A DNA stretch of 64,000 nt from Flaccisagitta enflata (taxonomy: Eukaryota; Chaetognatha; Sagittoidea; Aphragmophora), in assembly GCA_965153355.1 (NCBI GenBank), contig OZ231127.1:53258001-53322000 (forward strand), read 5' to 3'. This document shows, piece by piece, positions 24,458 through 34,479 of this stretch (its first letter is position 1; every line of letters begins with the position of its first letter). A program made the position numbers and the translations under genes. Under the pieces are notes generated by a model, which did no database searches, was not told the origin of the DNA, and was given only the letters and a program-made list of their open reading frames with translations.

Positions 24458-24540
24458 TGCTCCCTTTCAACTAAATCACTTACTACTCAAGCAGGGCACG
24501 GGTACCGCTGACCACTTACTGCCTTTGGGCTGCTATTAAC
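24451..24540. repeat. External hairpin unit next to the GCAGCGG element
   Basis: GCCCTGCT at the element edge is inverted as AGCAGGGC about 40 bases on, followed by GGTACCGCTGACCA. The same unit flanks copies at 34890, 35430, 37160, 40720, 41730, 42745, 50477 and 51083, so it is probably part of the full element. Confidence 0.65.
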
Positions 24541-25092
24541 ATTTTAAATTTAAAAATACCCTTTATTTTCAATTTGAATTGTAAAAAATCTTTAAAAAAA
24601 CTCAAAAAGCTTTCAAAAAAAATTTTTTTTTTGCTACATTTGTTTTAACTTATATTTTTGCTAAAAATTTTTGAATTGAAATTTTTTTCACTTGATTTTT
24701 TTCGCTAAAGAAGCAAATTTTTTCGCTAAAAAAAAATTTTTTTACAAAAAAAATTTTTTTTGCTTAAAAAAGTTTTTCGGCAAAAAAAAAATTTCTAATA
24801 AAAAAAATGTTTTTTTGAAAAATTCATTGAATTTTTTTAGCTACTTCTCTTGAGTTTTGAGTAAAAAAAAAGATATATTTGGATTCAGCATAGTGAATAC
24901 TACAAAACGTTATGCTTTCATAATTTTTCATAACTCACCACTACTTCCCCTTAAATACCTAAAGAACCGTAAAGTACTTATTAGTACAAAAAGTAACCTA
25001 AAATACCCTAAAATACCCTAAGGTACCCAAAAGTACCCTATAGTACCCATAAATACCTAAAGTTCCCTATAGTAACCTGTTCACGCGACTAA
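24541..25092. repeat. A/T homopolymer patch and ACCCTAAAAT minisatellite
   Basis: 24590-24870 is made of A-runs and T-runs. 24945-25075 holds about ten degenerate copies of a TAAAATACCC-like unit. It ends in TTCACGCGACTAAAAA, the left terminus (minus strand) of a hairpin-ended element, so the minisatellite may be its core. Confidence 0.6.
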
Positions 25093-25166
25093 AAATCCTT
25101 CATTTTGGCTTTTTTTCTTTCTCTCTTTTATCATGTCGTTTCATATTATGTCATTTTGTTAAACAG

Positions 25167-25306
25167 GATTTATTTTTGGTTCAACTTGGTTTGATTACTT
25201 GCTTCGCCGGTCTCCTTCACCTGAGTATGATGGAGGTTGTCTGCGCAGCTGTTTATTGGGTTTTAATCCCCGGCATGTTCCTCCTTCTGCCGATCTACGC
25301 CTTCAG
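25167..25306 (+). CDS. CHS: Chitin synthase exon: two membrane helices
   Basis: Chitin synthases are membrane glycosyltransferases that polymerise UDP-GlcNAc and extrude chitin. This exon follows a TTGTTAAACAG acceptor and gives 46 codons plus AG before GTGACT. It encodes two hydrophobic helices (residues about 2-19, LFLVQLGLITCFAGLLHL; and 24-46, ending MFLLLPIYAF). These are the last helices of the central membrane cluster that directly precedes the SWGTRE signature in animal chitin synthases. The two leftover bases join the next exon to give ...IYAF-S-NLNVVTWGTRE. The sequence is too short to identify alone; the call rests on its exact phase and position relative to the next exon. Exons for the catalytic domain (EDR, QRRRW motifs) were not found upstream. 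Confidence 0.8.
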
Positions 25307-25311
25307 GTGAC

Positions 25312-25400
<89 letters not shown>

Positions 25401-25413
25401 GATATTTTTGTGG

Positions 25414-25447
<34 letters not shown>

Positions 25448-25540
25448 GGTTGTGGTTGTAGTTGTGATTGTTGTTGTTGTTGTTTTTATTGTTGTTTTTG
25501 TTGTTGTGTTTGTTGTGGTATTATTATTGTTGTTTTCATT
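25312..25540. repeat. GTT microsatellite in a chitin synthase intron
   Basis: (GTT)n with GTC, GTGGTT and GTTTTT interruptions begins six bases after the splice donor at 25307. Its CAA complement resembles the glutamine codon runs in the exons at 30638 and 33892. Confidence 0.95.
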
Positions 25541-25767
25541 GCTGTTGTAGTTGTGGTGGTGGTATCATTCTGTTGTTTTTCGATGGTTTCAAAAGATTTT
25601 CATGTTCAACGTTTTCTTTTTCTTTGTTGCTTGTCTACACTATGGTGATCCGCGCAAAACCAAGATTTCAAAAGACTTGAGCTTTGGCTGTCACAAATGT
25701 TTCTATAGTGAACGCATAGGCGAAGTGACTTACAAAGCGGGGAAGTGACCTCACCCAAGGGGAAATA

Positions 25768-25835
25768 TATTTATATGTCATATATTTATATGTCATATTT
25801 ATATGTCATATTTATATGTCAAATATGTCAAATAT
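25768..25835. repeat. TATTTATATGTCA tandem repeat
   Basis: About five degenerate copies of a 13-15 bp TATTTATATGTCA unit. Confidence 0.85.
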
Positions 25836-25859
25836 TTAACGTCTTAAGCCTTGCTTAGG

Positions 25860-25872
25860 AGACCAATTTACT

Positions 25873-25958
<86 letters not shown>

Positions 25959-26350
25959 TTAGACAAACAGACAGGTACACAGACAGACGTATAGGCTGAA
26001 AGAAACACGTGAAATAGCTAGACACACTGAGAGTGAGAGACAGAGAGGTATTCGACACCTAAAACAGACAAACGAGCCCGACTGGGCAACGATGCGTCCG
26101 GACTGTGCCTCTGCGTGTATTGATCATAAGACATATATGGACAGACAGATAGACAAACAGACGGGTGAAATGACTGAGTAGTAAAGGAGGCTCTCAAACC
26201 ATGTTGGTTGATCATTTGTTTCAGTATAGGATGTCACCTTGGCCAAAAACAGCCGAGAAACGCGGTTTTTGCACAGGCGTAACGGACGGACGGACAGACA
26301 GATGGACGGATGGACAGACGGACCGACCGATGGACCGACCGACCGACGCA
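25860..26350 (-). mobile_element. GA-tract and hairpin-type element, GCACAGGCGT end
   Basis: (GA)n at 25876-25957, then GACAAACAGACAGG, GATGCGTCCGGACTGTGCCT, GGTTGATCATTTGTTTCAG, CGGTTTTTGCACAGGCGTAA and a (CGGA/CGAC)n core. The whole order is found inverted at 60706-61110, where the element ends in a perfect GATGCGTCCTCGCATC hairpin. Confidence 0.75.
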
Positions 26351-26442
26351 GTGGGCTGAAATGTGGGTCTCGAAGTAGGAGAGTTCGTATCCTTTTGTCT
26401 TTTGTTTTTAGCGGTCAATCACTCAAAAGCGGGTAACAGGGA

Positions 26443-26543
26443 GGGTTAGGGGTAGGGTTAGTGTTAGGGTTAGGGATAGGTCAGGGATAGTCTTAGGGAT
26501 CAGGTTAGGGTTAGGGTTAGGGCTAGTGTTAGGGTTAGGGGTG
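26443..26543 (+). repeat. Interstitial telomere-like TTAGGG tract
   Basis: About 100 bp of degenerate (TTAGGG)n, with GGGTTAGGGTTAGGGTTAGG runs and TTAGTG, TAGGGA variants. It lies inside the chitin synthase gene, so it is not a chromosome end. Confidence 0.85.
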
Positions 26544-26559
26544 TTTTAGAGCTTGATAT

Positions 26560-26935
26560 CTACTCGCTGATTGATAGTTTGCTCTGGCGGAATTCTCGGG
26601 AAACTCAAGTGCGATACTTCATCTACAAAATGACCGAAATGTGCGCTAGGTCGCTCATTGGGGATTAACATTACATCTTTTCCATTATATTGTTCCTTAT
26701 GAAATATACAGAATGAAAAACATTTTTCCGCATATTTTCAGATGTTATGCAACTATTTATACCCAATATTGACTCATTTCTACAGGATTAAAGCTTTATG
26801 AGCTTAGAATACAAAAGAAGAGAAATTTGAGAAAACCAAGTGAAAAATATTGCTAAACTCTCTTACATTTAGTATTTAAATTGTCTAAAGTTTTGACCAA
26901 ATCAATAATAATTTTGTCTTTGTTCAATAAGATTC
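26560..26935. other. No supported feature
   Basis: AT-rich intron sequence. CGCTAGGTCGCTCATTG at about 26645 resembles the GCTCTAGGTTGCTCATTG stretch at 43310, so a dispersed repeat fragment is likely. Confidence 0.4.
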
Positions 26936-26937
26936 CT

Positions 26938-27275
26938 TAATACAGTGCTCAAAAAAAATCATTTTTTTGCTCATTTAGCTCATTTTGCTCATTTTTCTTT
27001 TAATCAAATATAGATTTTTACTATTATCCGCATTTTTACTTGTTCATTTTAGGCCAAGAAAATCGTATTTAGGACGGAAAAGGACGCCCTTTGCTAGCCA
27101 TAGCATTCTCAATTCAGGACACCTTAAGCTACATTTTGGCATAGGTTTCAAGTTGTGCGTCCTTGTGCGATTTTTTTTTGTCACCAAGTAAAGAAATCAT
27201 GAAAATAAGGTCAAATATCTGAAAATAATTAGGTAATTAATCAGTCCTAGATATGTGAAAAATGATGTTTTTTTA
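26938..27275. mobile_element. Dispersed TTTGCTCATTTAGCTC repeat, copy 1
   Basis: About 330 bp matching 46115-46412 in order: GTGCTCAAAAAAAATC, TTTGCTCATTTAGCTC, TTTTAGGCCAAGAAAATCG, AAAGGACGCCCT, CAGTCCTAGATATGTGAAAA. Both copies are in the same orientation. Confidence 0.8.
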
Positions 27276-27294
27276 AACTTTTATAGCCATCGAT

Positions 27295-27360
27295 AGACAG
27301 GGAGAGTGAAGAATTTCATGGGTTCGAATCCTGCTTTTTCAGCTAGAAAAATGGGAATCG
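27295..27360 (+). other. Possible tRNA-derived B-box remnant
   Basis: GGGTTCGAATCCTGC near 27332 is a strong match to a tRNA B box (GGTTCGANTCC). No convincing A box or cloverleaf could be folded, so this is at most a SINE fragment. Confidence 0.3.
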
Positions 27361-27725
27361 GCGGAAGGCGGCTGCCTAAATGTTGCTGTTTGTTAATGAT
27401 TTGTGTTCAGCAGCTTCATAGCTACTTTGTATAAAAAGTTACAAATCATAACGCCATCAGATCTACTTCACTGACAAATGTTTATATACTGCGTCATACA
27501 CAACTCCACTATGAAAAACGGACTCAAACGTTTCACTCCCCCACGCTACCATCGAGACATTATTGAAGGAATCTAATCCAATAATGGAGATTTTATAAGC
27601 TCTTGTTCATTCTCGACAAATAATCTAAATTTTTTTTGATTTTTGTCGAAATTTTGCGATTTCATGAAAGAGTCCACTTGAGCGCTTTTTTTCACTCAAA
27701 AATGCCAAACAATCTGCCATATGGA

Positions 27726-28215
27726 CTAGTTGGAAAAAAGTCGAATTACATAATTCGACTTTTTGAAACGTAGGCAAGAAATCGGGTTTTCCATTTTCGA
27801 TTTGGGGAATTTGAGGAAGTTGAGCCATTTCCTGCCTGGGATGATGCATTTTTTGATATTCATAGCTAAGAAAGAGCTTATTTTCCTCTTTCAAATGGCG
27901 CCAACCAGAAGTCTATACGATCATTAGTTTTGGCGCTATGAATTTTTTAATCTTTTTTTATTTTTTCGCATTTTCGTGAAAATCGAGATTTTTTATTTTC
28001 GGCCTTATGTAACAAGAGAGAAGAGTCAAGATGTTACTCAAATTCACCCTAACTTTTATGACGCTAGCTTTTGCATTTTACTCTGCTTGAGAGAGAGAAA
28101 GAGTGAGAAAAAGAGAGAGAGAGAGAAAGAGAATAGAAAGGGAAAGAGAAAGACAAAGACAAAGAGAGACACACACTCCCCCCCAACACACACTTACACA
28201 AATTCATACACACAT

Positions 28216-28287
<72 letters not shown>

Positions 28288-28670
28288 AGAGAAAGAGAGA
28301 GAGAGAGAAATAGAGAAAGAGAGAAAGAGAGAGACATACACACACACACACATACACACACCTTCACACACTCACAGACCAAAGTCAAAAAAGAGACGCA
28401 GAGAGACAGATTGAATAACAACAAGGCCGGAGACACGGCTACCAAAGTCACGTGCGGGTGGGCAGGGGCCATATTTGAGGTCACCAGACCATTTGGGCAG
28501 GAGTTGGGAGGTCAAAATAATAAAATCATAAAAAAAGTAAAGTGTGACCGACCGACTGACAGACAAAGCAGGTTGTAGAGTCGCATGCACGCGACTAAAA
28601 ACAGGCCAACAGTCAACCAGACATCATGAGATGCACACAGAAAAAGATGCAGTGAAATAAAAAGACTCCC
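27726..28670 (+). mobile_element. Dispersed element carrying a GA tract, copy 2
   Basis: Blocks in order: AATTACATAATTCGAC, AAGAAAGAGCTTATTTTCC, GCCTTATGTAACAAGAGAG, ATGTTACTCAAATTCACCC, (GA)n at 28085-28335, (CA)n, and CAACCAGACATCATGAGATG near 28612. A hairpin-ended element (28420-28600) is nested before the last block. Compare 10790-11440. Confidence 0.75.
28420..28600 (-). mobile_element. Complete hairpin-ended element, GTCGCGTGC subfamily
   Basis: Minus-strand left hairpin AGTCGCGTGCATGCGACT, CTACAACCTGCTTTGTCTGTC, short (CGGT) core, right subterminal reading AGTCACGTGCGGGTGGGC on the plus strand and ACAACAAGGCCGG end. Confidence 0.9.
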
Positions 28671-28775
28671 AGTTACAACTTATTTCCGGTCGGCGAGAGC
28701 CGCCTTTATTGGTAATGTATGCTCATATGTTACTTTCACTATTCTACATATATAAAGTACGTATATAGTTTCAGC

Positions 28776-28911
28776 TAGCGATGTGGAAGCGGTCGATTTT
28801 TGTGCCGCTTCCACCGCTTCCGCTTCCGCTTCCGCTTCCATTTTGAAATTCAAATACTAGTAGCTATCCCACCCACCAAAATGGAAGCGGTCAATCGCTT
28901 CCACATCCCTA
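28776..28911. mobile_element. hAT-type MITE with 8-bp target duplication
   Basis: A 136-bp element with TIRs TAGCGATGTGGAAGCGG and CGCTTCCACATCCCTA, internal GCTTCC repeats, and identical flanks GTTTCAGC at 28768-28775 and 28912-28919. An 8-bp duplication and TA/GG-type ends fit the hAT superfamily. Confidence 0.88.
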
Positions 28912-28937
28912 GTTTCAGCCATACAGTATGATTTTTC

Positions 28938-29686
28938 TTGTTTGAAATATTCTATGACGGCGTAACTTAAAAAAGTAATTGAGATAATTGAATTCTGAAA
29001 AAAGTTTCTGAAAGATAATGTTGATGCATTTTGTGATGTGTAACTCCCAGGAATTTTTTACAAAAATTTGATCCTCGGAAAGAGTACAGAACTAGATGTC
29101 ATCATATTAAGATTGTTTCTTTGCAAAAAATTGTAATTTGAACTTTTTTTCCTTTTGATTGCTCTCATATCTAAACGAATTGAGCTACAGATACCAGATT
29201 GGTCTCAAATGAAAGGTATTTTGAAGTAGTTTTCGGGAAAGCTTGAGTTTAAATGCTTTTTAGATATTTCAGATTGATTTTTGGACTGTGAACCATCTTT
29301 TCATCCACATTTTTGTCGAGAAACCAATTGTTTTCAAGTTCCTTGTGATGTATCATTAAAGAAAAATTTTCCTCTTTGTATTTCCTAAAACTATGGTATA
29401 TTAGGTTGAATTTGAGACCATTCTGGCCTGGTACCTTTAGCTCAATCCGTTAAGAAATAAGAGCAACTTAAAGAAAAACTGTTCAGCCAAGAACTTAAAA
29501 TCATAGTGTTTTTTACTGATTTTGATCAATATTTCCTCACTTGTCAAAAGGTATAGATTTTTGTAAAAAAAGTCCTAAGAGTTACACATCATAAAATGCA
29601 TCATCATTAGCTTTTATGAACTTTTTACAGAATTGGATTATCTCTATAACTCTTTGTGTAATGTCGTCATAGAATATTTCAAACGT
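28938..29686. mobile_element. 750-bp foldback element
   Basis: The left arm (TTTGAAATATTCTATGACGG ... GATGTGTAACTCC) is the inverse of the right arm (GAGTTACACATCA ... ATAGAATATTTCAAA). Inner blocks such as AATTGAGCTACAGATACCAG pair with GGTACCTTTAGCTCAATCC. It has no gene. Confidence 0.85.
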
Positions 29687-29707
29687 GTATAATAGAGATA
29701 AAAATTT

Positions 29708-29812
29708 TCCCCTAGCCCGGCCCATAGCCCAGAGTACGACGGACGGCCCGACAGACGGACGGACGGACAGACCCTCTTAAAGAGATGCGTTCCTGACGGG
29801 CGCATCTAAAAA
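29708..29812 (-). mobile_element. Hairpin-ended element fragment, GATGCG subfamily
   Basis: Minus-strand left end T-run, GATGCGCCCGTCAGGAACGC, ATCTCTTTAAGAGGG and (CCGT)n core. The right end is eroded (CCTAGCCCGGCCCATAGCCC). Confidence 0.7.
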
Positions 29813-29936
29813 GAAAAAGAAATGAGCTGATCAGGCAAAAGTTCAGAATCAGACAGACAGACAAATTGACAGACGGACCAACTAAACGGCAGTCGGAAAA
29901 CGTTACGATGGAAGTTGGACGGTTGTTCGTTAGGCA

Positions 29937-30180
29937 TAGTGAAACGTATTTCACGAATTGTAGACAACCATAAGTGAGAAAAACGTGAATTTTCACTCAG
30001 TAACTCTGTGCTTCATCAGACGCAGAATAATGAGAAAAAGAGAGAAATGACGTGATTTCCCACTTTTCTCACTTCATTTCTCTCTTTTTCTCATTTTTCT
30101 GCGTCTGATGAAGCACAGAGTAACTGTGTGAAAATTCACTTAAATGGTTGTCTACAGTTTGTCTAATACATTTCACTAGT
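29937..30180. mobile_element. Small near-perfect palindrome, 244 bp
   Basis: Arms of about 115 bases (TAGTGAAACGTATTTCAC, ..., CTGTGCTTCATCAGACGCAG) repeat inverted on the right with a loop of about 15 bases around CCCACTTTTCTCAC. Very few mismatches suggest a recent foldback insertion. Confidence 0.88.
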
Positions 30181-30252
30181 CAGAAAACGGAAGAAAAAGC
30201 AGGATCGAGAAGCTTATCTACGTCTCATCAAGATAAAGCGCAGTTTTAGCAA

Positions 30253-30585
30253 ACATGAGCAAGAGATCGTTTCACTGCAAGAGCTCAGGATTGGGCTGTT
30301 ACCCCACACTTTCACAAATGATTAGGTCAAGCGGTTTTTAGTCGCGTGCACGAGATTCTACAACCCACTCTGTCCGTCTGTCGGTCCGTCACACTTTGCT
30401 TTTTTTTTTCGCCGCCCCTGCCCACCCGCACGCGACTAAGGTAGCCGTGTATCCGGCCTTGTTTAATTTTCAATTAGAAGAATAGATGGAAAATGATCGT
30501 TGACGGTTCTCTCCGTAATCTTTTTTCGCGCTCTTTTTCTTTTTTTGATTATAGTTTTCCTAAAAACGCATGGGAGAGCAATGTT
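30253..30585. repeat. Dispersed repeat, filled site copy
   Basis: GAGCAAGAGATCGTTTCACTG to CATGGGAGAGCAAT matches 59473-59690 except that a hairpin-ended element interrupts it at the T-run (30334-30464). The other copy is therefore an empty site. Confidence 0.85.
30334..30464 (+). mobile_element. Complete hairpin-ended element with known empty site
   Basis: T-run, AGTCGCGTGCACGAGATT (left hairpin with two mismatches), CTACAACCCACTCTGTCCGT, short core, CGCCCCTGCCC, CCGCACGCGACT subterminal, GCCGTGTATCCGGCCTTGTT. At 59550 the same flanks are joined by TTTTT with no element. Confidence 0.93.
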
Positions 30586-30637
30586 AACAAAAAAAAATCC
30601 ATCGGTGATCCATTTGATATATTTCCTCGTCAATTAG

Positions 30638-30778
30638 CAACTTGAATGTGGTAACTTGGGGAACTCGTGAAGAGCAACAACAACAACAACCGAAATCAAA
30701 GTCTGTGATTCACAACAAAGACATGGCAGCGCAAGAAACTTCCTTTTGGGCCAAGATGAAAGACGCATTCATCTCCAG
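30638..30778 (+). CDS. CHS: Chitin synthase exon: SWGTRE signature
   Basis: After the CGTCAATTAG acceptor, the first base completes a Ser codon. The exon then reads NLNVVTWGTREE, (Gln)5, PKSKSVIHNKDMAAQ, ETSFWAKMKDAFIS, ending AG before GTGTTT. The (L/V)xWGTRE signature follows the central membrane cluster in animal chitin synthases and is diagnostic; Thr replaces the common Ser. The glutamine run is encoded by (CAA)5, a likely microsatellite expansion. This exon anchors identification of the neighbours. Its boundaries are phase-consistent with 25306 upstream (AG+C) and 32023 downstream (AG+A). The upstream intron is 5.3 kb and packed with mobile elements. Confidence 0.9.
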
Positions 30779-30939
30779 GTGTTTAGGAAATATTAACTGA
30801 GTTCTCTTTTGCCCTCTACGTCGGCCTAATGTTTGTGCCGATGTTTTGTTCGCCGCTCTTTTTTTTTTTTTTGTATCTGTTGTGTTTATCTTTGTTTTGC
30901 TTCGTTTTGTTTTGTTTTGTTTTTTTCTTTTACCAATAA

Positions 30940-31375
<436 letters not shown>

Positions 31376-31404
31376 TACTATGCCATTAATTTTCATTTTT
31401 GGGC

Positions 31405-31931
31405 AGCGGCCCCGAAGGGGCCGATGACCTATGCTTTCACACATAGGGAAATTTCTCCTCCTCCTCCTCCTCCTTCGTCTTCCCCCCCCCCCTGCTCAAG
31501 GCCCAAATCCTAGTCTCGAGACCCAGATCCTAGCTTCGAGGCTAAAATCCCCGCTTCAAAGCTCAAATCCCAGCCTTGAGGCTCAAATCCCAGCCTCGAG
31601 GCTCAAATCCCAGCCCTTAGGTTCAAATCCCAGTCTCAAGGCACAAATCCCAGCCTTGAAGCTCAAATCCTAGCCTCAAAGCTCAAATACCAGCTTCCAA
31701 GCTCAAATCCCTGCCCCAAAGCTCAAATTCCAACCTCAAAGCTCAAATCCCAGCCTTGAAGCTCAAATCTCAGCCTTGAAGCTGAAATCCCAGCCTTGAA
31801 ACTCAAATCCCAGCCTCGAGGCTCAAATCCAAGCCTCAAGGCCCCAATTCCAGCCTCCAGACCCTAATTCCATCCTTGAGGCCCAAATAAAAACAGCATA
31901 GGTCATCGGCCCCTTCGGGGCCGCTGCCCCT
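31405..31931. mobile_element. GCAGCGG-family element, complete, 33-bp perfect TIRs
   Basis: Left terminus GGGCAGCGGCCCCGAAGGGG plus CCGATGACCTATG is repeated exactly inverted at the right. The core is about 18 degenerate copies of a 20-bp CTCAAATCCCAGCCTCGAGG unit. The terminal repeat itself contains the hairpin GGCCCCGAAGGGGCC. It is intronic in the chitin synthase gene. Confidence 0.93.
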
Positions 31932-32022
31932 CTAACCACCTCACACCCACATACACTCACATAGGGGCAACGGGTACCGCTGACCATCTAACGCTTTTGC
32001 GACTATTCTCCTTCACTTACAG

Positions 32023-32454
32023 ATGGTATAGACGCGCTTCGGTTGCTCATTCCTCCATTTACCAATCTCCACCATCCTCTTCAACTGATACACGACTCAT
32101 CTTACAAATTCAAAAAGAAATTCGCGAGCTCAATGAAAAGATTGACTCGAGTAGGAAAGAGTCTGCCGCCGCCGCGGCCGCTGCCGCTTACTCCGCTGTC
32201 ACCGAAGCCGCTTCTGCCGCCGCCGCTAGCGCTGGCGTTGGGGCGGCTGTTTCTTCGTCGAAAGCAGCTTCCTTTCCACTCATCTACGAGCCGCCAGAAG
32301 ACACCGGCATGGACGTAAAGCGGCGCGTGATGATGACAACGTCATTGTCGCTCTCGGATGACGAAGCGGCGTCGGAAAACATGGTTAACGGTGAAGATGA
32401 CAACCAAGATGAAATTTCTTCGAGGGAAAAACCGGCGCGAGCCGGAATTGACTG
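32023..32454 (+). CDS. CHS: Chitin synthase exon: coiled coil and Ala-rich linker
   Basis: Acceptor CTTCACTTACAG; the first base completes an Arg codon with the previous exon. 144 codons start WYRRASVAHSSIYQ and continue with an amphipathic stretch LILQIQKEIRELNEKI, a polyalanine tract encoded by GCC/GCT, an acidic region (DDEAASENMVNGEDDNQDE) and KPARAGID before the donor CTG|GTATGT. In insect CHS1 enzymes a short coiled coil lies just after the SWGTRE region, and the same order is seen here. The overall conservation is weak, as is usual for this linker. Two bases carry over to 33892 and make Cys. Confidence 0.8.
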
Positions 32455-32743
32455 GTATGTAAATGACAGCAGAGGAACGAGGGGGGGGGGAGGGGTTCAC
32501 TGTGTAGGTGAACAGGTGGTGATGAGGAGGTGAATTGGGGAGGAGGGGGGAGGAGGGGGAAGGGCGAAGGGGGAAGAGATGAAGGGATTGAAGAAGGAGC
32601 AGAAAACGGAGAGGAAAAGAAAATGACGTGTCTTGTGTTTGCAAGAAACTAAATAAGAGCAGGAAGAAAAGAGAAGGCAATCACTGCGTTCAGTTTTTGA
32701 AAAGCCTTTTTATCTCTAAGATGAAAAAAAAATTATGTGAATA

Positions 32744-33228
32744 CAGTGGAATCCCAGCTTAGTGGCCCCTCTACTTAAGGGATATCCACATTTAAGAGAC
32801 AACACTGTCTTCCCCTAATTTTTTGAAGTTTTTCCAATGTTAAAAGACCTCTATTTAAGGAACCTTTACTAAAGGGATATTCGGATTTAAGAGACAAATT
32901 TTTTGAAAATATCCCTTTTATCAGGAGAAATTTTAAGTAAATTTGATGGATTTTGAGAAAATTTTACATATCAAGATGATTTAAAAAGAAATTATAATAT
33001 AAATGATAAAATATTTCCTCTGCCATTGAAATTCTGCCATGAACTAACTTAATCAGTGCTGATGAATATACTTTAAGCAAATAGATGTGTTACGCTGTAA
33101 ATTTGTAAATTATAAGTAATCAACAAAAAAAATATATTAAAAAACAATGATTTTTATTAAGGGATTTTTGATTTAAGAGACAAAATATATTCAGTCCCTA
33201 AAAAATCCCTTAATCCGAGGCTCCACTG
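32744..33228. mobile_element. pogo/Tigger-like MITE with TA duplication
   Basis: Ends CAGTGGAATCCCAGCTTA and the inverse TTAATCCGAGGCTCCACTG are flanked by TA on both sides (32742-32743, 33229-33230). CAGTGGA ends with TA targets fit the pogo branch of Tc1/mariner. TTTAAGAGACAA is repeated several times inside. No transposase frame. Confidence 0.88.
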
Positions 33229-33254
33229 TATGTGATAAGTACCTCTTTACAAAT

Positions 33255-33426
33255 GCCGGGTGTATATAATTGAGTCGGTTTTGATTCCCCCCCCCTGCCT
33301 TTGATTATCTTCCTCATAAAGCAATAAAACAATGAAGTTAAGGTTTAAACAGTATTGAATTGTGTTTTACTAACTGGTTTTCTTCATTTGGTACTGGAGA
33401 GAAAACTCAATTATATACAGGCCTGA
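33255..33426. mobile_element. MITE with TATATAATTGAG ends, second copy
   Basis: GGGTGTATATAATTGAG and CTCAATTATATACAGGCC are the termini. The interior is the inverse of 391-697 (CATAAAGCAATAAAACA, AGGTTTAAACAGTATT). It contains a poly-C run. Confidence 0.75.
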
Positions 33427-33891
33427 CAATATCTCCCCATTTTTTTAACCATGATTTATTCATTCATTTTTTCATTCATCCTTTCATTAGCTCATTATTT
33501 CATTCATTTGTTAATTTATTTGATTGCTATTAAACTGTATGATAGGTGGTACAATATCCCTCACTTTACCCAAACTGAAAAATATGGAAGAGGGCCTTGT
33601 GAGCCCTCACTGACTAGTTACTACGCGCATCACTCCTAGTTTTCCATTTAGCATTTAGTATGAATCAGTTTGGAAATTCAGCTTTTTGTTAATGACCCGT
33701 TATATTATGGGAAACTTGTGGCATAAATTTTCTTCATCAATACTCCTTCAAAAAATTCATCAAAATATTGATATTTTGACAAGAATACTTTAGAATGTGT
33801 TTCTATGGCGACTAACACCCATTATCAATAAAGCATCCTTTTGTTAGTTCATATTCCAAATACCAATCCTTAATTTTAATTTGTTTTCGAG

Positions 33892-34396
33892 TCTAGACGA
33901 CATCAACTGTACGTCGTTTTCGATTTCTCATCTCAAAAGGCTTGGGAAAGACGAACAACAACAACAACAACAACAATGGCGCGGAAAATTGGCAAAACCC
34001 GTTGAGAAAATGGTGCCGGCGAGAGAAGAGGAGGAATTCAATGAGGCCAATTTGAACCATACATTAAGCTTCAAGGCCAAGGTCGACGACAAAATGAATG
34101 GAGCAATGAAAGAAGAAAAGAAGGAAGAAAGTAATAAAGGAGGAGGCGTTCATGAAACGGGGTTTGAGAAGAAGGTTAAGGAGAAAGAGATGGAGGAGGA
34201 GCTAGAAGTCGAGGATAAGGAAGAGGAGGAGAAGGAGGAAGTAGAATTGCCGCATTGGCAGATGCAAAAGTGGAATCTGCCTGAAGATGTAAGATCGTCG
34301 ACGAAAAGTTTGAGCAAGAAGGAAATCCGATTCTTCGAGTGGATCGTCAGAGAATATCTGCATCCAATCAGGATGACGGAAGAAGAGAAGATTAAG
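33892..34396 (+). CDS. CHS: Chitin synthase exon: acidic linker and pre-TM segment
   Basis: Acceptor TTGTTTTCGAG; the first T completes a Cys codon. 168 codons start LDDINCTSFSISHLKRLG, then (Gln)7 from a CAA run, a long Glu/Lys-rich linker (34130-34240), and end with LPHWQMQKWNLPEDV..., SKKEIRFFEWIVREYLHPIR and MTEEEKIK at a phase-0 AAG|GTGAGA donor. In animal chitin synthases a W-rich Pro/Tyr segment followed by E-x2-FW-x3-I-x3-YLxP precedes the last two membrane helices, and this exon reproduces that order. The next exon (expected to start with LRN-type residues and a helix) was not found downstream. Confidence 0.85.
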
Positions 34397-34408
34397 GTGA
34401 GAAGAGGG

Positions 34409-34410
<2 letters not shown>

Positions 34411-34471
<61 letters not shown>
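34411..34471. repeat. GA microsatellite just after the splice donor
   Basis: (GA)n starts 14 bases into the intron. The open frame reading through the donor into Arg/Glu repeats is not coding. Confidence 0.95.
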
Positions 34472-34472
<1 letters not shown>

Positions 34473-34479
34473 TCCACGA

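Noticed and set aside
26443-26543. True chromosome end
   Set aside because: The TTAGGG repeats are degenerate, only about 100 bp, and gene exons continue on both sides.
31997-32022. Upstream extension of the chitin synthase exon frame (start MRLFSFTY)
   Set aside because: Lies before a good CTTCACTTACAG acceptor whose phase matches the preceding exon; the extension is intron and the end of a mobile-element flank.
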